A stretch of 6,747 nucleotides of DNA from an uncultured Lysobacteraceae bacterium (GCA_946482585.1 CAMLSI010000298.1:1-6747); one strand, 5' to 3'; shown: positions 1 to 6,269, counted from the stretch's first letter. Program-made: numbers and translations. Notes: generated by a model not told the origin, from the sequence alone.

Positions 1-1
1 C

Positions 2-799
2 TGCGGGCTCATCGAGCAGCGCGGCACACTCGACCGCTTGTTCCGCCGCCTGCAGGCCAGCGATCTGCTGCTGATCGGCGCGCCGTCGGAAGACTGGATC
101 GTCCGCTTCTTCCTGCGCGCGGCGCGCGGCAAGCGGTTGTCGGAAGACTCGCAGAATTCGCGCTACTACCTGGCCGATCGGCGCGGCGCCCTGCCCGAGC
201 CGATGACGTTTTTCTTCGAAACCGAAACGCGGCTGACGCGGATCATCGACGGCGATCCCGTGCGTTTCGCGCTGGACCTCGCCGAACGCTGGAGCCGCCG
301 CCTGCAGCCCGCGCCTGCCGGCGAGTTCTTCGCACGCATGCCCGAACGCTGCCCGACCGGCGCCGTGTTCCTCAGCTACGGCCGCGAGGATCGCGACGCC
401 GTCGAGATGCTGGGCCGGGAACTGCTGCGCGCGAACGTGCCGGTCTGGCTCGACGCGCGCGAGCTGCAGTTCGGCGAAAACTACGACCGCGCGCTGGAAT
501 CGCAGATCAAGCAGAACTGCAGCTTCTTCATCGCGCTCGTGTCGACCGCGACGGAAGATCCGGCCAATGCCGGCCGGTATCTGCATAAGGAGCGCGCCTG
601 GGCCGCGACGCGCCATGTCGACCACTACATCTTCTACCTTCAGGTCTTCGTCGACCTGCCGCTGCATCTGCAGACGCGGCAAGAGCCCGGAAACGTCGCC
701 GACGTGCAGCGCGCACAGCTGAAGGATGCTTCCGCATTCGCCGACCGCATGCGCGCGCTCGTCGACGAGAACCGCAAGCATGGCCGGCCGCGCGGCTAG
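2..799 (+). CDS. SIR2-like / TIR domain fusion protein, N-terminus outside window (partial)
   Basis: The reading frame is open from the first bases of the window, so the TTG at 38 is not the real start and the gene begins upstream. The visible 265 residues have two parts. Positions about 60-310 match the C-terminal part of bacterial SIR2-like domains: a LLLIGAPSEDWIVRFFLRA stretch (65-121), then a GKRLS motif and an FFFETETR strand. From 365 a TIR domain follows, starting VFLSYGREDRDAV, with a VPVWLDARELQFG segment and a YLHKERAWA helix; the Glu encoded at 590-592 is the best candidate for the TIR catalytic glutamate. SIR2 and TIR folds in bacterial immunity cleave NAD+, so this is probably an NAD-targeting effector. 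The catalytic Asn/His of SIR2 lie outside the window, so its activity cannot be judged. The stop is two bases before the STAND gene, which implies one transcript and probably translational coupling. Domain identity is recognition by eye; the role is inference. Confidence 0.85.
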   Translation, partial: CGLIEQRGTLDRLFRRLQASDLLLIGAPSEDWIVRFFLRAARGKRLSEDSQNSRYYLADRRGALPEPMTFFFETETRLTRIIDGDPVRFALDLAERWSRRLQPAPAGEFFARMPERCPTGAVFLSYGREDRDAVEMLGRELLRANVPVWLDARELQFGENYDRALESQIKQNCSFFIALVSTATEDPANAGRYLHKERAWAATRHVDHYIFYLQVFVDLPLHLQTRQEPGNVADVQRAQLKDASAFADRMRALVDENRKHGRPRG

Positions 800-801
800 G
801 A
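798..801 (+). promoter_or_regulatory. Shine-Dalgarno AGGA overlapping the upstream stop codon; decides start of STAND gene
   Basis: AGGA at 798-801 overlaps the TAG stop of the SIR2-TIR gene (797-799). It directly abuts the ATG at 802 but sits six bases before the in-frame ATG at 808. Spacing therefore favours 808 (protein starting MNASPPDV) over 802 (MTMNASPPDV). The two differ by only two residues. The overlap of ribosome site and stop codon fits translation of the second gene by ribosomes ending on the first. Confidence 0.5.
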
Positions 802-3800
802 ATGACGATGAACGCATCCCCGCCCGATGTGTCGCCGCAGCGCCCCTGGCTCGGTCTGCGCTCCTACACGCTTGCGACACAGGCCTATTTCTACGGCCGC
901 GACGAACAGATCCGCGAGCTCTATCAGCGCGCCGAGCTGAATCCGCTGACGATGCTCTACGGCCGCTCCGGCCTGGGCAAGACTTCGCTGCTGCAGGCGG
1001 GGCTGTTGCCGCGGCTCACAGTCGAGGGCCGCAACGCCGTGCTGATACGGCTCAACATCGCCGACGACGCGCCGCGACTGCTCGATCAACTTCGTACCGC
1101 ACTCACGGAGCAGGCCGGCGTCCCCGCCGGAACGGGAACGCTCTGGGAACTCGCGCATCACCGCGCGACACGCGAGGCCATCGAGCTCGCGCGTCCCGTG
1201 CTCGTGTTCGACCAATTCGAGGAAATCTTCACACTCGACCGGCGCCAGATGCAGAACGACCGCCGCGGAGAACTCGCCGCGTTCATGGCCGAGCTCGCGA
1301 GCTTCGTCGAGAACCGTCCGCCGGAGGCGGTGGCCGTACGCTGCGACGACGATCGCGCCTACGCGAGCGCAATCGACATGCGTGAAAGCGCGCTGCGCGT
1401 CGTCATCGCACTGCGCGAGGACTATCTGCACGAACTCGAGCGCTGGAAGAAGCTGCTGCCGTCGCTGATGCGCAATCGCATGGAACTGCTCGAACTCGAC
1501 GGACCGAGTGCGCTGCGCGCCGTCGTCGGTCCCGGCAGCAAGCACAAGCCCACGCTCGTCGACGCCGAGGTCGCCGCCGACATCGTCCGTTTCGTCGCCA
1601 AACGCGAACCCGGCACCGATCTGGCCGAGATCGAAGCGGTGCCTCCACTATTGAGCCTGCTCTGCGCGGAGCTCAACGAGTCGCGCATCGCCGAGCATGA
1701 AGCGACCATCACGCACGAACGCGTGAGCAAGCACAGCGGCGACATACTCCATCGCTTCTACGACCGGTGCTTTGCGGGAATGCCCGGCGAAGTGCGCGAG
1801 GTCATCGAGGATCTGCTGATCGACAACAGCGGCCGCTATCGGGAGTCGTCGTCGCGCGAAACCGTCGTCGGCGAACTCACCGACAAGGACGTCGCAGATG
1901 CCGCCGGCATCGTCGACGAGCTGATCAAGCGGCGACTGCTGGCCACCGACCTGCGCGACGGGGCGCAGCGCGTCGAGCTCATGCACGACCTGCTGGTTTC
2001 GCTGGCGGCAGCGTCACGCGCAACGACAGAAGCACGTCGCGCGGAACTCGCCGAACGGCGCAGACAGGAAGCGGAACGGCTCGCGACCCGAAAGCAGCAG
2101 GAAGCCGAGAGACGCGAACAGATCGAACGCATGAAATGGCGGCTGCTCACGGTGGTGAGCCTGCTCCTCGTCGTGGCCATCGGTGCGGCGTTCTCCGCAT
2201 ATCGCGAAGGCGACAAGGCGCGCAATGCGCAGAAGCAGGCGCAAAGCGCCAACGACGAAGTCGGCAGAGCGCTGATCCAGGCGGCACGTCGCGCGTACGG
2301 ACGCTACGAGGAACGGCTGTCGGACCCGTTCGATCGCACGCGCTATGCATATCTTGCGGAATCGCTGAGCTACGGCGACCTCGATCACGCGCGGGCTGCC
2401 GCCGCGCTCGCGCTGCAGCAGATGGAACCAGATTTCGGCGGGCAGTCTCTGGTCACTGATGCCAGCAGGCCCGTCGACGCGCAGTTCAGCGAGGACAGCA
2501 CGCGCCTGCTCACGCGGCACGGACTCGGCGGTGCGCGAGTCTGGGAAGTCACGACCGGTCGACAACTGGCGCAGGTCGATGCCGATTCCGACGAGTATCC
2601 CGTCGCACTCGGCCGCAGCGGCAGCCTGCTGGCACGCAACCGCGACCACGACGTCATCATCACGGCTTCGGATGCGCCAGACACTCCGATCGCAACACTG
2701 CCGCTAACATTCGAATCGCCGCCCACACTCGCGTTCGGTGCCGGCGACCGCCGGCTGCTGACGCTCTCGGAGGGCTCGGCCCTGCTCTGGGACTTTCGCG
2801 CAGTACCGCCGACCCAGGTGCGGCTGAGCACGCAGAAAGCCATTCATTCCGCGCAATTCGACATCGCGGGAACGCGGATCGTCACGGTCGAAACCGGCGG
2901 ACTCGCACGCTTCTGGAACGGCACGACCGGCGCTGCAACCGGCAGGAACATCGCACTCGGCGAAGCGACGGGGTCGGCGGCGATGAGCGCGGACGGCCGC
3001 TACCTGATCGCGCTGCAGCGCGCCAACACGGTCTCGGTCTGGAGCATGTCGAGCGGCAAACGACTCTGGCAGCAATCCAGTACCGGACTCATCCGATCCG
3101 CCGGTTTCAGCCACGACGGCAACCGCGTCGCCATCGATCGTTTCGACGGCAGCAGTGAACTGCGCGACACCGCTGACGGACTGCTGATCGGCAGCGGCGA
3201 TTCCCGTTTCGCGGCGCTGACGACCGCGTCGGCGACAGTCATCGGCACCCTTCCCGTCCATCCGGCGTTCAGCCCGGACGATATTCTGATGGCCGGCCTC
3301 GTCGACGGAATGCCGGCTCTACGCACGGCGGCGAGGGGCGAGAAGGTCGGCACTCTGGGCAATCGCAGCGACGCGACTTTCTTCCATTTCGCTCCCGATG
3401 GAACGCGCGTACTCATGCTGGGCACCGGCGCGGTGTTGCACGACATTCGTTCACGTGCCGCACTGTGCGAATCGCTGCGTCACGACCGCCCCGTCGCCGA
3501 CGCGTTCGAATCGACGGGACGCGATGTCATCGCGACGACCTTGGACGGCATCTACCGCTGGAACGTCAGCGATCACCAGGTCGTCGGCCAGTTCCGGGCG
3601 ACGGCGTCGGGACAGACCATCGAGTTTCCGCCGGGATTCCGCGCAGTTCCGCTGCTCGTCGGCACGCGTCAACCGCGACTCGGAGACTTCATTGCGCAGC
3701 GCAACCGGTTCAACGCCGCCGGCAAAGCCTGGAACCTCATTGCCGGCAACGGCGATGCCTGGACGCGCGTCGCTGCCGCGCGCACGGCTACCGAAGTCGT

Positions 3801-5067
3801 CGTCTACGACACGGCGACCGGCAACGCCGTCGGCAATCCGATCAAGACCGCCGATCCTCTCGTCGCGCTGCAGCTCGATCAAAGCGGTGCGCGCGTCCTG
3901 ACGCTCGGCATCGAACTCGCCTCCCGTCAGTATGTCATCAGCGTCTGGCAGATCCGCGAACAGTCGGACCCCGCACTCCTTTCGCACTGGCACCAGCCGA
4001 CTCCGCCACGCCTCGGGCCGGATGCGAGTCGCTTCGCGACGTACGACGAGAAGCGTGACGTCTCGATCTGGGACTCCAGCTCGGCGATGCAGCCGCTGAT
4101 GACGACATCGCTCGGCCGCATCGTGAATCTCGCGTTCGGCCCGGACAGCCAGTCGATCGCCTTCGCTCTCGACGACGGCACGCTCGTGCTGCAGAAGATC
4201 GGCGCTGACGCCACCGTGTTTCGTGCGGCGCTGCCGGGCCGTGCCGGACGAATCCATTTCGACACGAGGCAGCCCCGGATCGCGGTCGCGATCGACAACC
4301 ACGTGCTGATCCTCGACAGTCGGACCGGCGCGCAGATGGCGGACCTCACGCACGACTATGCCGTCGGTGCGATCGACTTTGCGAACGACGGCGAAGCCGT
4401 CGTGACCGCTGGTGCGAGCGGGCTGCAGATCTGGTCACTCGACTCGAAATTGCCATTGACTCCGATTCTGCTCGGCGGACGCAAAGTCAACGCGATCCGT
4501 TTCACGGCAGACAGCCAGCGCATCATCGTATCGCTCGACGACGGCTCGGCCCGCGTCTGTTCCGCAAACGCGAAGATCAAGGCGACGTCTTCCGCGTTCG
4601 CCACCGCTCTCGGCCAGATCGGCGGACTCGCGGTCGGTGACAACGGCCGCCTGCACAAACCGGAAGCCGTCGACGTTCTCGCGCAGTTTTCCGGCAAACC
4701 AGGGCCACCGAGCTATTTCGAACGCATCGTGCGCTGGCACTATGCGGACCGGAATGCGCGAACCATTGCGCCGTTTTCCGGAACGCTCCTGGCCGACTAT
4801 GTCGACAGCGAAGTCGCCTGGGCCGGCGATCCCGACAAGCGCGGACGGGTCAGTCGAAAAGCGACGCGAGACGTCCTGATGAACGTCTACTTCCTCGACC
4901 CGCACGATGCAAAAGTCGTTTCCGCCCTGAAGGGGCTGTACGCCGAAAGCGCGGCCGAATCGGCGGCAGGCGGAACCGCGACGAAGACCAGCGACGCGCA
5001 GCGCTCATCTACTCCAGCGGCCGCAACTTCGGCACCGGCGGCGCCTCTACCGGCAGCGGCTCATTAG
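802..5067 (+). CDS. nSTAND1-type NTPase with transmembrane helix and WD40-like propellers
   Basis: A 1421-residue multidomain protein. Residues about 15-400 form a STAND P-loop NTPase: Walker A GRSGLGKTS at 54-62 (DNA 961-987), Walker B VLVFDQFEEIF at 133-143 (DNA 1198-1230), VIALREDYLHEL at 201-212, PPLLSLLCAELNE at 281-293 and a VELMHDLL motif at 391-398; this set is typical of the nSTAND1 class. Residues 404-440 are an Arg/Glu-rich helix, probably coiled coil. Residues 446-466 are one hydrophobic membrane segment. From about 555 to 1260 there are roughly 14-16 degenerate WD40-type units (for example FSEDSTRLLT...ARVWEVTTG, MSADGRYLIA...VSVWSMSSG, FANDGEAVVT...LQIWSLDS), enough for two propellers. 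Residues 1263-1378 are a separate non-repeat region, then an Ala-rich tail. In STAND proteins the repeats sense a ligand and the NTPase switches an effector. Here no effector domain is attached, and the adjacent SIR2-TIR gene is the obvious candidate partner. The start may be 808. The last 59 bp overlap an opposing gene. Confidence 0.9.
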   Translation: MTMNASPPDVSPQRPWLGLRSYTLATQAYFYGRDEQIRELYQRAELNPLTMLYGRSGLGKTSLLQAGLLPRLTVEGRNAVLIRLNIADDAPRLLDQLRTALTEQAGVPAGTGTLWELAHHRATREAIELARPVLVFDQFEEIFTLDRRQMQNDRRGELAAFMAELASFVENRPPEAVAVRCDDDRAYASAIDMRESALRVVIALREDYLHELERWKKLLPSLMRNRMELLELDGPSALRAVVGPGSKHKPTLVDAEVAADIVRFVAKREPGTDLAEIEAVPPLLSLLCAELNESRIAEHEATITHERVSKHSGDILHRFYDRCFAGMPGEVREVIEDLLIDNSGRYRESSSRETVVGELTDKDVADAAGIVDELIKRRLLATDLRDGAQRVELMHDLLVSLAAASRATTEARRAELAERRRQEAERLATRKQQEAERREQIERMKWRLLTVVSLLLVVAIGAAFSAYREGDKARNAQKQAQSANDEVGRALIQAARRAYGRYEERLSDPFDRTRYAYLAESLSYGDLDHARAAAALALQQMEPDFGGQSLVTDASRPVDAQFSEDSTRLLTRHGLGGARVWEVTTGRQLAQVDADSDEYPVALGRSGSLLARNRDHDVIITASDAPDTPIATLPLTFESPPTLAFGAGDRRLLTLSEGSALLWDFRAVPPTQVRLSTQKAIHSAQFDIAGTRIVTVETGGLARFWNGTTGAATGRNIALGEATGSAAMSADGRYLIALQRANTVSVWSMSSGKRLWQQSSTGLIRSAGFSHDGNRVAIDRFDGSSELRDTADGLLIGSGDSRFAALTTASATVIGTLPVHPAFSPDDILMAGLVDGMPALRTAARGEKVGTLGNRSDATFFHFAPDGTRVLMLGTGAVLHDIRSRAALCESLRHDRPVADAFESTGRDVIATTLDGIYRWNVSDHQVVGQFRATASGQTIEFPPGFRAVPLLVGTRQPRLGDFIAQRNRFNAAGKAWNLIAGNGDAWTRVAAARTATEVVVYDTATGNAVGNPIKTADPLVALQLDQSGARVLTLGIELASRQYVISVWQIREQSDPALLSHWHQPTPPRLGPDASRFATYDEKRDVSIWDSSSAMQPLMTTSLGRIVNLAFGPDSQSIAFALDDGTLVLQKIGADATVFRAALPGRAGRIHFDTRQPRIAVAIDNHVLILDSRTGAQMADLTHDYAVGAIDFANDGEAVVTAGASGLQIWSLDSKLPLTPILLGGRKVNAIRFTADSQRIIVSLDDGSARVCSANAKIKATSSAFATALGQIGGLAVGDNGRLHKPEAVDVLAQFSGKPGPPSYFERIVRWHYADRNARTIAPFSGTLLADYVDSEVAWAGDPDKRGRVSRKATRDVLMNVYFLDPHDAKVVSALKGLYAESAAESAAGGTATKTSDAQRSSTPAAATSAPAAPLPAAAH
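2137..2199 (+). other. Transmembrane segment inside the STAND protein
   Basis: Residues 446-466 (WRLLTVVSLLLVVAIGAAFSA) are uninterrupted hydrophobic residues between a strongly basic N-terminal flank (RREQIERMK) and a mixed flank (REGDKARNAQK). The more basic side precedes the helix, so by the positive-inside rule the NTPase would be cytoplasmic and the propellers periplasmic. Topology is inferred; both flanks carry positive charges. Confidence 0.75.
2464..4581 (+). repeat. Tandem WD40-like blades (about 14-16 protein repeats)
   Basis: Residues about 555-1260 of the STAND protein repeat a 30-45-residue pattern: a hydrophobic strand ending in F or an equivalent, S/G-x-D-G/S or a similar turn, a second strand, then x-V/L-W-D/S/N and a T/S-G turn. 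Clear units lie near residues 558, 598, 641, 681, 724, 764, 820, 860, 898, 1021, 1067, 1107, 1148, 1188 and 1229, with a possible extra unit near 985. The blades have diverged strongly at the nucleotide level, so this is an old repeat and not a recent tandem expansion. Several blades lack the terminal WD. Confidence 0.75.
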
Positions 5068-5305
5068 GTTTCGGCCGATGACCTTTCCGCGGATCGAGCG
5101 GATCGGCGAGATGACCGGGTTCGACGTGTTCGTCGTCGCGCTCGGGCGTGGACTGCGCGTGCAGCGGCGTGGTCACGACGGCGTCGTTCGCGCCGGACGC
5201 AGCGTACGCATCGGCGACGAGCGTCGACGCGATCGCGTCGAGGCTGTCGCCGATGCCGCCGTTGTCGGCGAAATCGTCGATCCGCGTTCCGCCGTACGGG
5301 CTCAT
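5009..5305 (-). CDS. Hypothetical 98-residue hydrophilic protein, coupled to DUF3309 gene
   Basis: I do not recognise this family. The frame stays open upstream to 5605, but the ATG at 5303-5305 is chosen because it overlaps the DUF3309 stop as ATGA. There is no convincing ribosome site of its own in front, consistent with coupled translation. The 98-residue product starts MSPYGGTRIDDFADNGG, has a short possibly helical part (SLDAIASTLVADAYAASG, residues 21-38), then a Pro/Glu/Asp/Lys-rich, probably disordered tail ending VPKLRPLE. No signal peptide or membrane segment is visible. Its last 59 bp lie antisense to the end of the STAND gene. The neighbours suggest co-expression with DUF3309, but no function can be stated. 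The tight overlap supports it as a real gene; the lack of a recognised family keeps confidence moderate. Confidence 0.6.
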   Translation of the reverse strand: MSPYGGTRIDDFADNGGIGDSLDAIASTLVADAYAASGANDAVVTTPLHAQSTPERDDEHVEPGHLADPLDPRKGHRPKPNEPLPVEAPPVPKLRPLE

Positions 5306-5463
5306 CTGAGGTATCCCATGAAGTACAGCACGAGCAGGATCACGAGCACGAGACCGAGGCCGCCGCCAGGCGCGTAGCCCCAGTTCCTGCTGTAGGGCCA
5401 GGTCGGCAGCGCGCCGATGATGAGCAGCACGAGGATGATCAGCAGCAGGGTCGACAGCGTCAT
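5302..5463 (-). CDS. DUF3309 family small membrane protein (53 residues)
   Basis: The product starts MTLSTLLLIILVLLIIGALP, continues with a TWPYSRNWGYAPGGG centre, and ends with a second hydrophobic stretch (LGLVLVILLVLYFMGYL). Two short membrane helices (residues about 5-19 and 36-50) joined by a W-P-Y-S-R-x-W-G-Y turn are the hallmark of DUF3309 proteins, which are about 50 residues long, inner-membrane and of unknown function. The start is supported by AAGGAG at 5470-5475 on the minus strand, six bases from the ATG. The stop TGA (5302-5304) overlaps the next start codon by four bases. The gene lies 102 bp downstream of the EF-hand gene on the same strand and may share its transcript. It is short enough to be missed by length-filtered gene calling. 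Confidence 0.85.
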   Translation of the reverse strand: MTLSTLLLIILVLLIIGALPTWPYSRNWGYAPGGGLGLVLVILLVLYFMGYLR

Positions 5464-5493
5464 AACGTTCTCCTTGTCGGTGATGTCGGGTCA

Positions 5494-5553
5494 GCGGCAT
5501 CGCGGGCGCAGGCCCGCGTCCATCTCGTCGCCGGGCGCGATGCCGCCTGCGCC
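5494..5553. repeat. Overlapping inverted repeats between EF-hand and DUF3309 genes
   Basis: Three perfect pairings share bases. An 11-bp arm GCGGCATCGCG (5494-5504) pairs with 5536-5546. A 9-bp arm GGCGCAGGC (5505-5513) pairs with 5545-5553. A 7-bp hairpin CGCGGGC/GCCCGCG (5501-5507 with 5512-5518, 4-nt loop) competes with both. No T-tract follows on either strand, so this is not a classical intrinsic terminator. In the minus-strand transcript it would lie just upstream of the DUF3309 ribosome site and could affect read-through, mRNA stability or translation. Confidence 0.55.
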
Positions 5554-5565
5554 GGGGACGGAACC

Positions 5566-5925
5566 TCAATGCTTGTCGTGACGGCCGGCCCAGTGCGCGT
5601 TCCATTCGTCGCGCGAAATCGTGCCGTCGCCGTCGCGGTCGATCTTGCTGAACTCCATGCCGTTGGCCTCGTCGGCGCCGAGTTCATCCTTGCTGAGCTT
5701 GCCGTCCTTGTTCTCGTCGAGCTGGTCGAACGATTTCGTCGACGTGTCGCCGGACTTGTCGTCGGCCACGGGCGCCATCGCCTTGCGCGGCGGTTCGCGC
5801 TGCTCGGGGTTCTCCTGCGAGCGCGCCGAATCGACCGGCTGCGGCTTCTCGCCCTGCAGCGCGGCCTGCGCCGCCGCCGACCCGAGCAGCCACAGCAGAG
5901 CCAGTACGGTAGTCGAACGCTTCAT
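5566..5925 (-). CDS. Secreted two-EF-hand calcium-binding protein
   Basis: The product is 119 residues. The frame is open further upstream to 6093, but the ATG at 5923-5925 is chosen because GGAGGT (5931-5936, minus strand) lies five bases before it and because the protein then starts with a good signal peptide: MKRS, a hydrophobic core TVLALLWLLGSAAAQA, and small residues for cleavage near position 20-22. Residues 23-66 are polar and low in complexity. Two EF-hand loops follow: D70-E-N72-K-D74-G-K76-L-S78-x-x-E81 and D96-R-D98-G-D100-G-T102-I-S104-x-x-E107. Both have all expected metal ligands and the central Gly and hydrophobic residue. It is therefore likely a periplasmic or exported Ca2+-binding protein. 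Its partner is unknown; a role in calcium buffering or envelope stress is only inference. It is transcribed away from the SDR gene. Confidence 0.9.
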   Translation of the reverse strand: MKRSTTVLALLWLLGSAAAQAALQGEKPQPVDSARSQENPEQREPPRKAMAPVADDKSGDTSTKSFDQLDENKDGKLSKDELGADEANGMEFSKIDRDGDGTISRDEWNAHWAGRHDKH

Positions 5926-5964
5926 CGGGCACCTCCGTGCTGCAGGTCGGTTCACAGGCGGCGA

Positions 5965-5980
5965 CGCAGAAACCGTGCCG
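5965..5980 (-). promoter_or_regulatory. Possible sigma-54 (-24/-12) promoter of the EF-hand gene
   Basis: On the minus strand the sequence CGGCACGGTTTCTGCG carries GG and GC separated by ten bases. Against TGGCACG-N4-TTGCW it matches all of GGCACG and TGC, and misses the first T, the first T of TTGC and the final W. Transcription would start near 5954, giving a leader of about 28 nt that contains the ribosome site at 5931-5936. GC-rich DNA gives chance GG-N10-GC matches (a weaker one occurs at 5508-5522), so this stays a candidate. Confidence 0.35.
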
Positions 5981-6125
5981 ACCCCGACGTGCGACCGCAC
6001 ACGTGCGCCGCGGCGCGACCGGACGGGCGGCCCTGCCGTGTTTTCCGCGCGGTTTACCGGGAAACTTGCGCAGACGTCGGCGGGCTCAGGCATGCCTCCG
6101 GCGGCGGCTGCCGCGCCGGTCGCGA

Positions 6126-6140
6126 TGCGCGGTCCGCGCA
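6126..6140. promoter_or_regulatory. 15-bp perfect inverted repeat, possible operator or activator site
   Basis: TGCGCGG-T-CCGCGCA is a perfect 7-bp dyad around one central base. Its centre (6133) is about 115 bp upstream of the predicted SDR transcription start and about 180 bp upstream of the predicted EF-hand start, distances typical of enhancer-binding-protein sites. The TGC...GCA ends resemble dyads used by helix-turn-helix regulators. Chance dyads are commoner in GC-rich DNA, so the function is only inferred. Confidence 0.35.
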
Positions 6141-6221
6141 GCCTGCATGCCGCACGCTGGGCAACGGTGCGACTTGCACGAATCCCGCGGCGTTTCGCGC
6201 CGCCGCGCTCCCCGCGCCGTG

Positions 6222-6237
6222 TGGCATCGCTCTTGCG
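6222..6237 (+). promoter_or_regulatory. Possible sigma-54 (-24/-12) promoter of the SDR gene
   Basis: TGGCATCGCTCTTGCG fits TGGCACG-N4-TTGCW with TGGCA and TTGC complete and with ten bases between GG and GC. Mismatches are TC for CG at the end of the -24 block and a final G. Transcription would begin near 6248, leaving a leader of about 22 nt that just accommodates the AGGAG at 6259-6263. Position and core match are good; no activator gene is visible in the window. Confidence 0.45.
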
Positions 6238-6269
6238 TCGCCGTCCCCAACCGTGTGCAGGAGTGCTTC

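Larger units (their letters stand above)
5926..6269. other. Divergent intergenic region, no gene seen
   Basis: 344 bp between the start codons of the EF-hand gene and the SDR gene. No convincing coding frame was found; the open frames crossing it are extensions or shadows of the neighbours. It holds two sigma-54-like promoter candidates, a 12-bp palindrome GCGCCGCGGCGC at 6005-6016, a near-palindrome GTTTACCGGGAAAC at 6052-6065 (one mismatched pair), a 15-bp inverted repeat at 6126-6140, and a small hairpin GCGGCG/CGCCGC at 6187-6203. Confidence 0.7.

Noticed and set aside
38..40. TTG as start of the SIR2-TIR gene
   Set aside because: The frame is open to the window edge, upstream residues continue the SIR2-like fold, and no ribosome site precedes the TTG.
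796..1545. 249-residue open frame antisense to the STAND gene
   Set aside because: It lies inside the NTPase domain with all its conserved motifs on the plus strand; its translation is a Arg/Val/Glu/Ala-rich mixture without a recognisable motif, as expected from GC-rich codon bias.
3451..4353. 300-residue open frame antisense to the WD40 region
   Set aside because: Long antisense frames are common opposite GC3-rich genes; the product is Arg/Asp/Val-rich without domains, and the plus frame shows clear repeats.
5508..5522. Third GG-N10-GC sequence (minus strand) before DUF3309
   Set aside because: It matches only the dinucleotides and part of the -12 block, lies inside the inverted repeats, and is probably chance; kept as a sign of the background rate.
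5306..5605. Upstream extension of the 98-residue frame to 5605
   Set aside because: It would run out of frame through the whole DUF3309 gene and the repeat spacer; the added sequence is Arg/His-rich, and the ATGA overlap gives a better start.
5926..6093. Upstream extension of the EF-hand frame to 6093
   Set aside because: The added 56 residues are Arg/Pro/Ala-rich and would bury the signal peptide; the ATG at 5923-5925 has a strong ribosome site.
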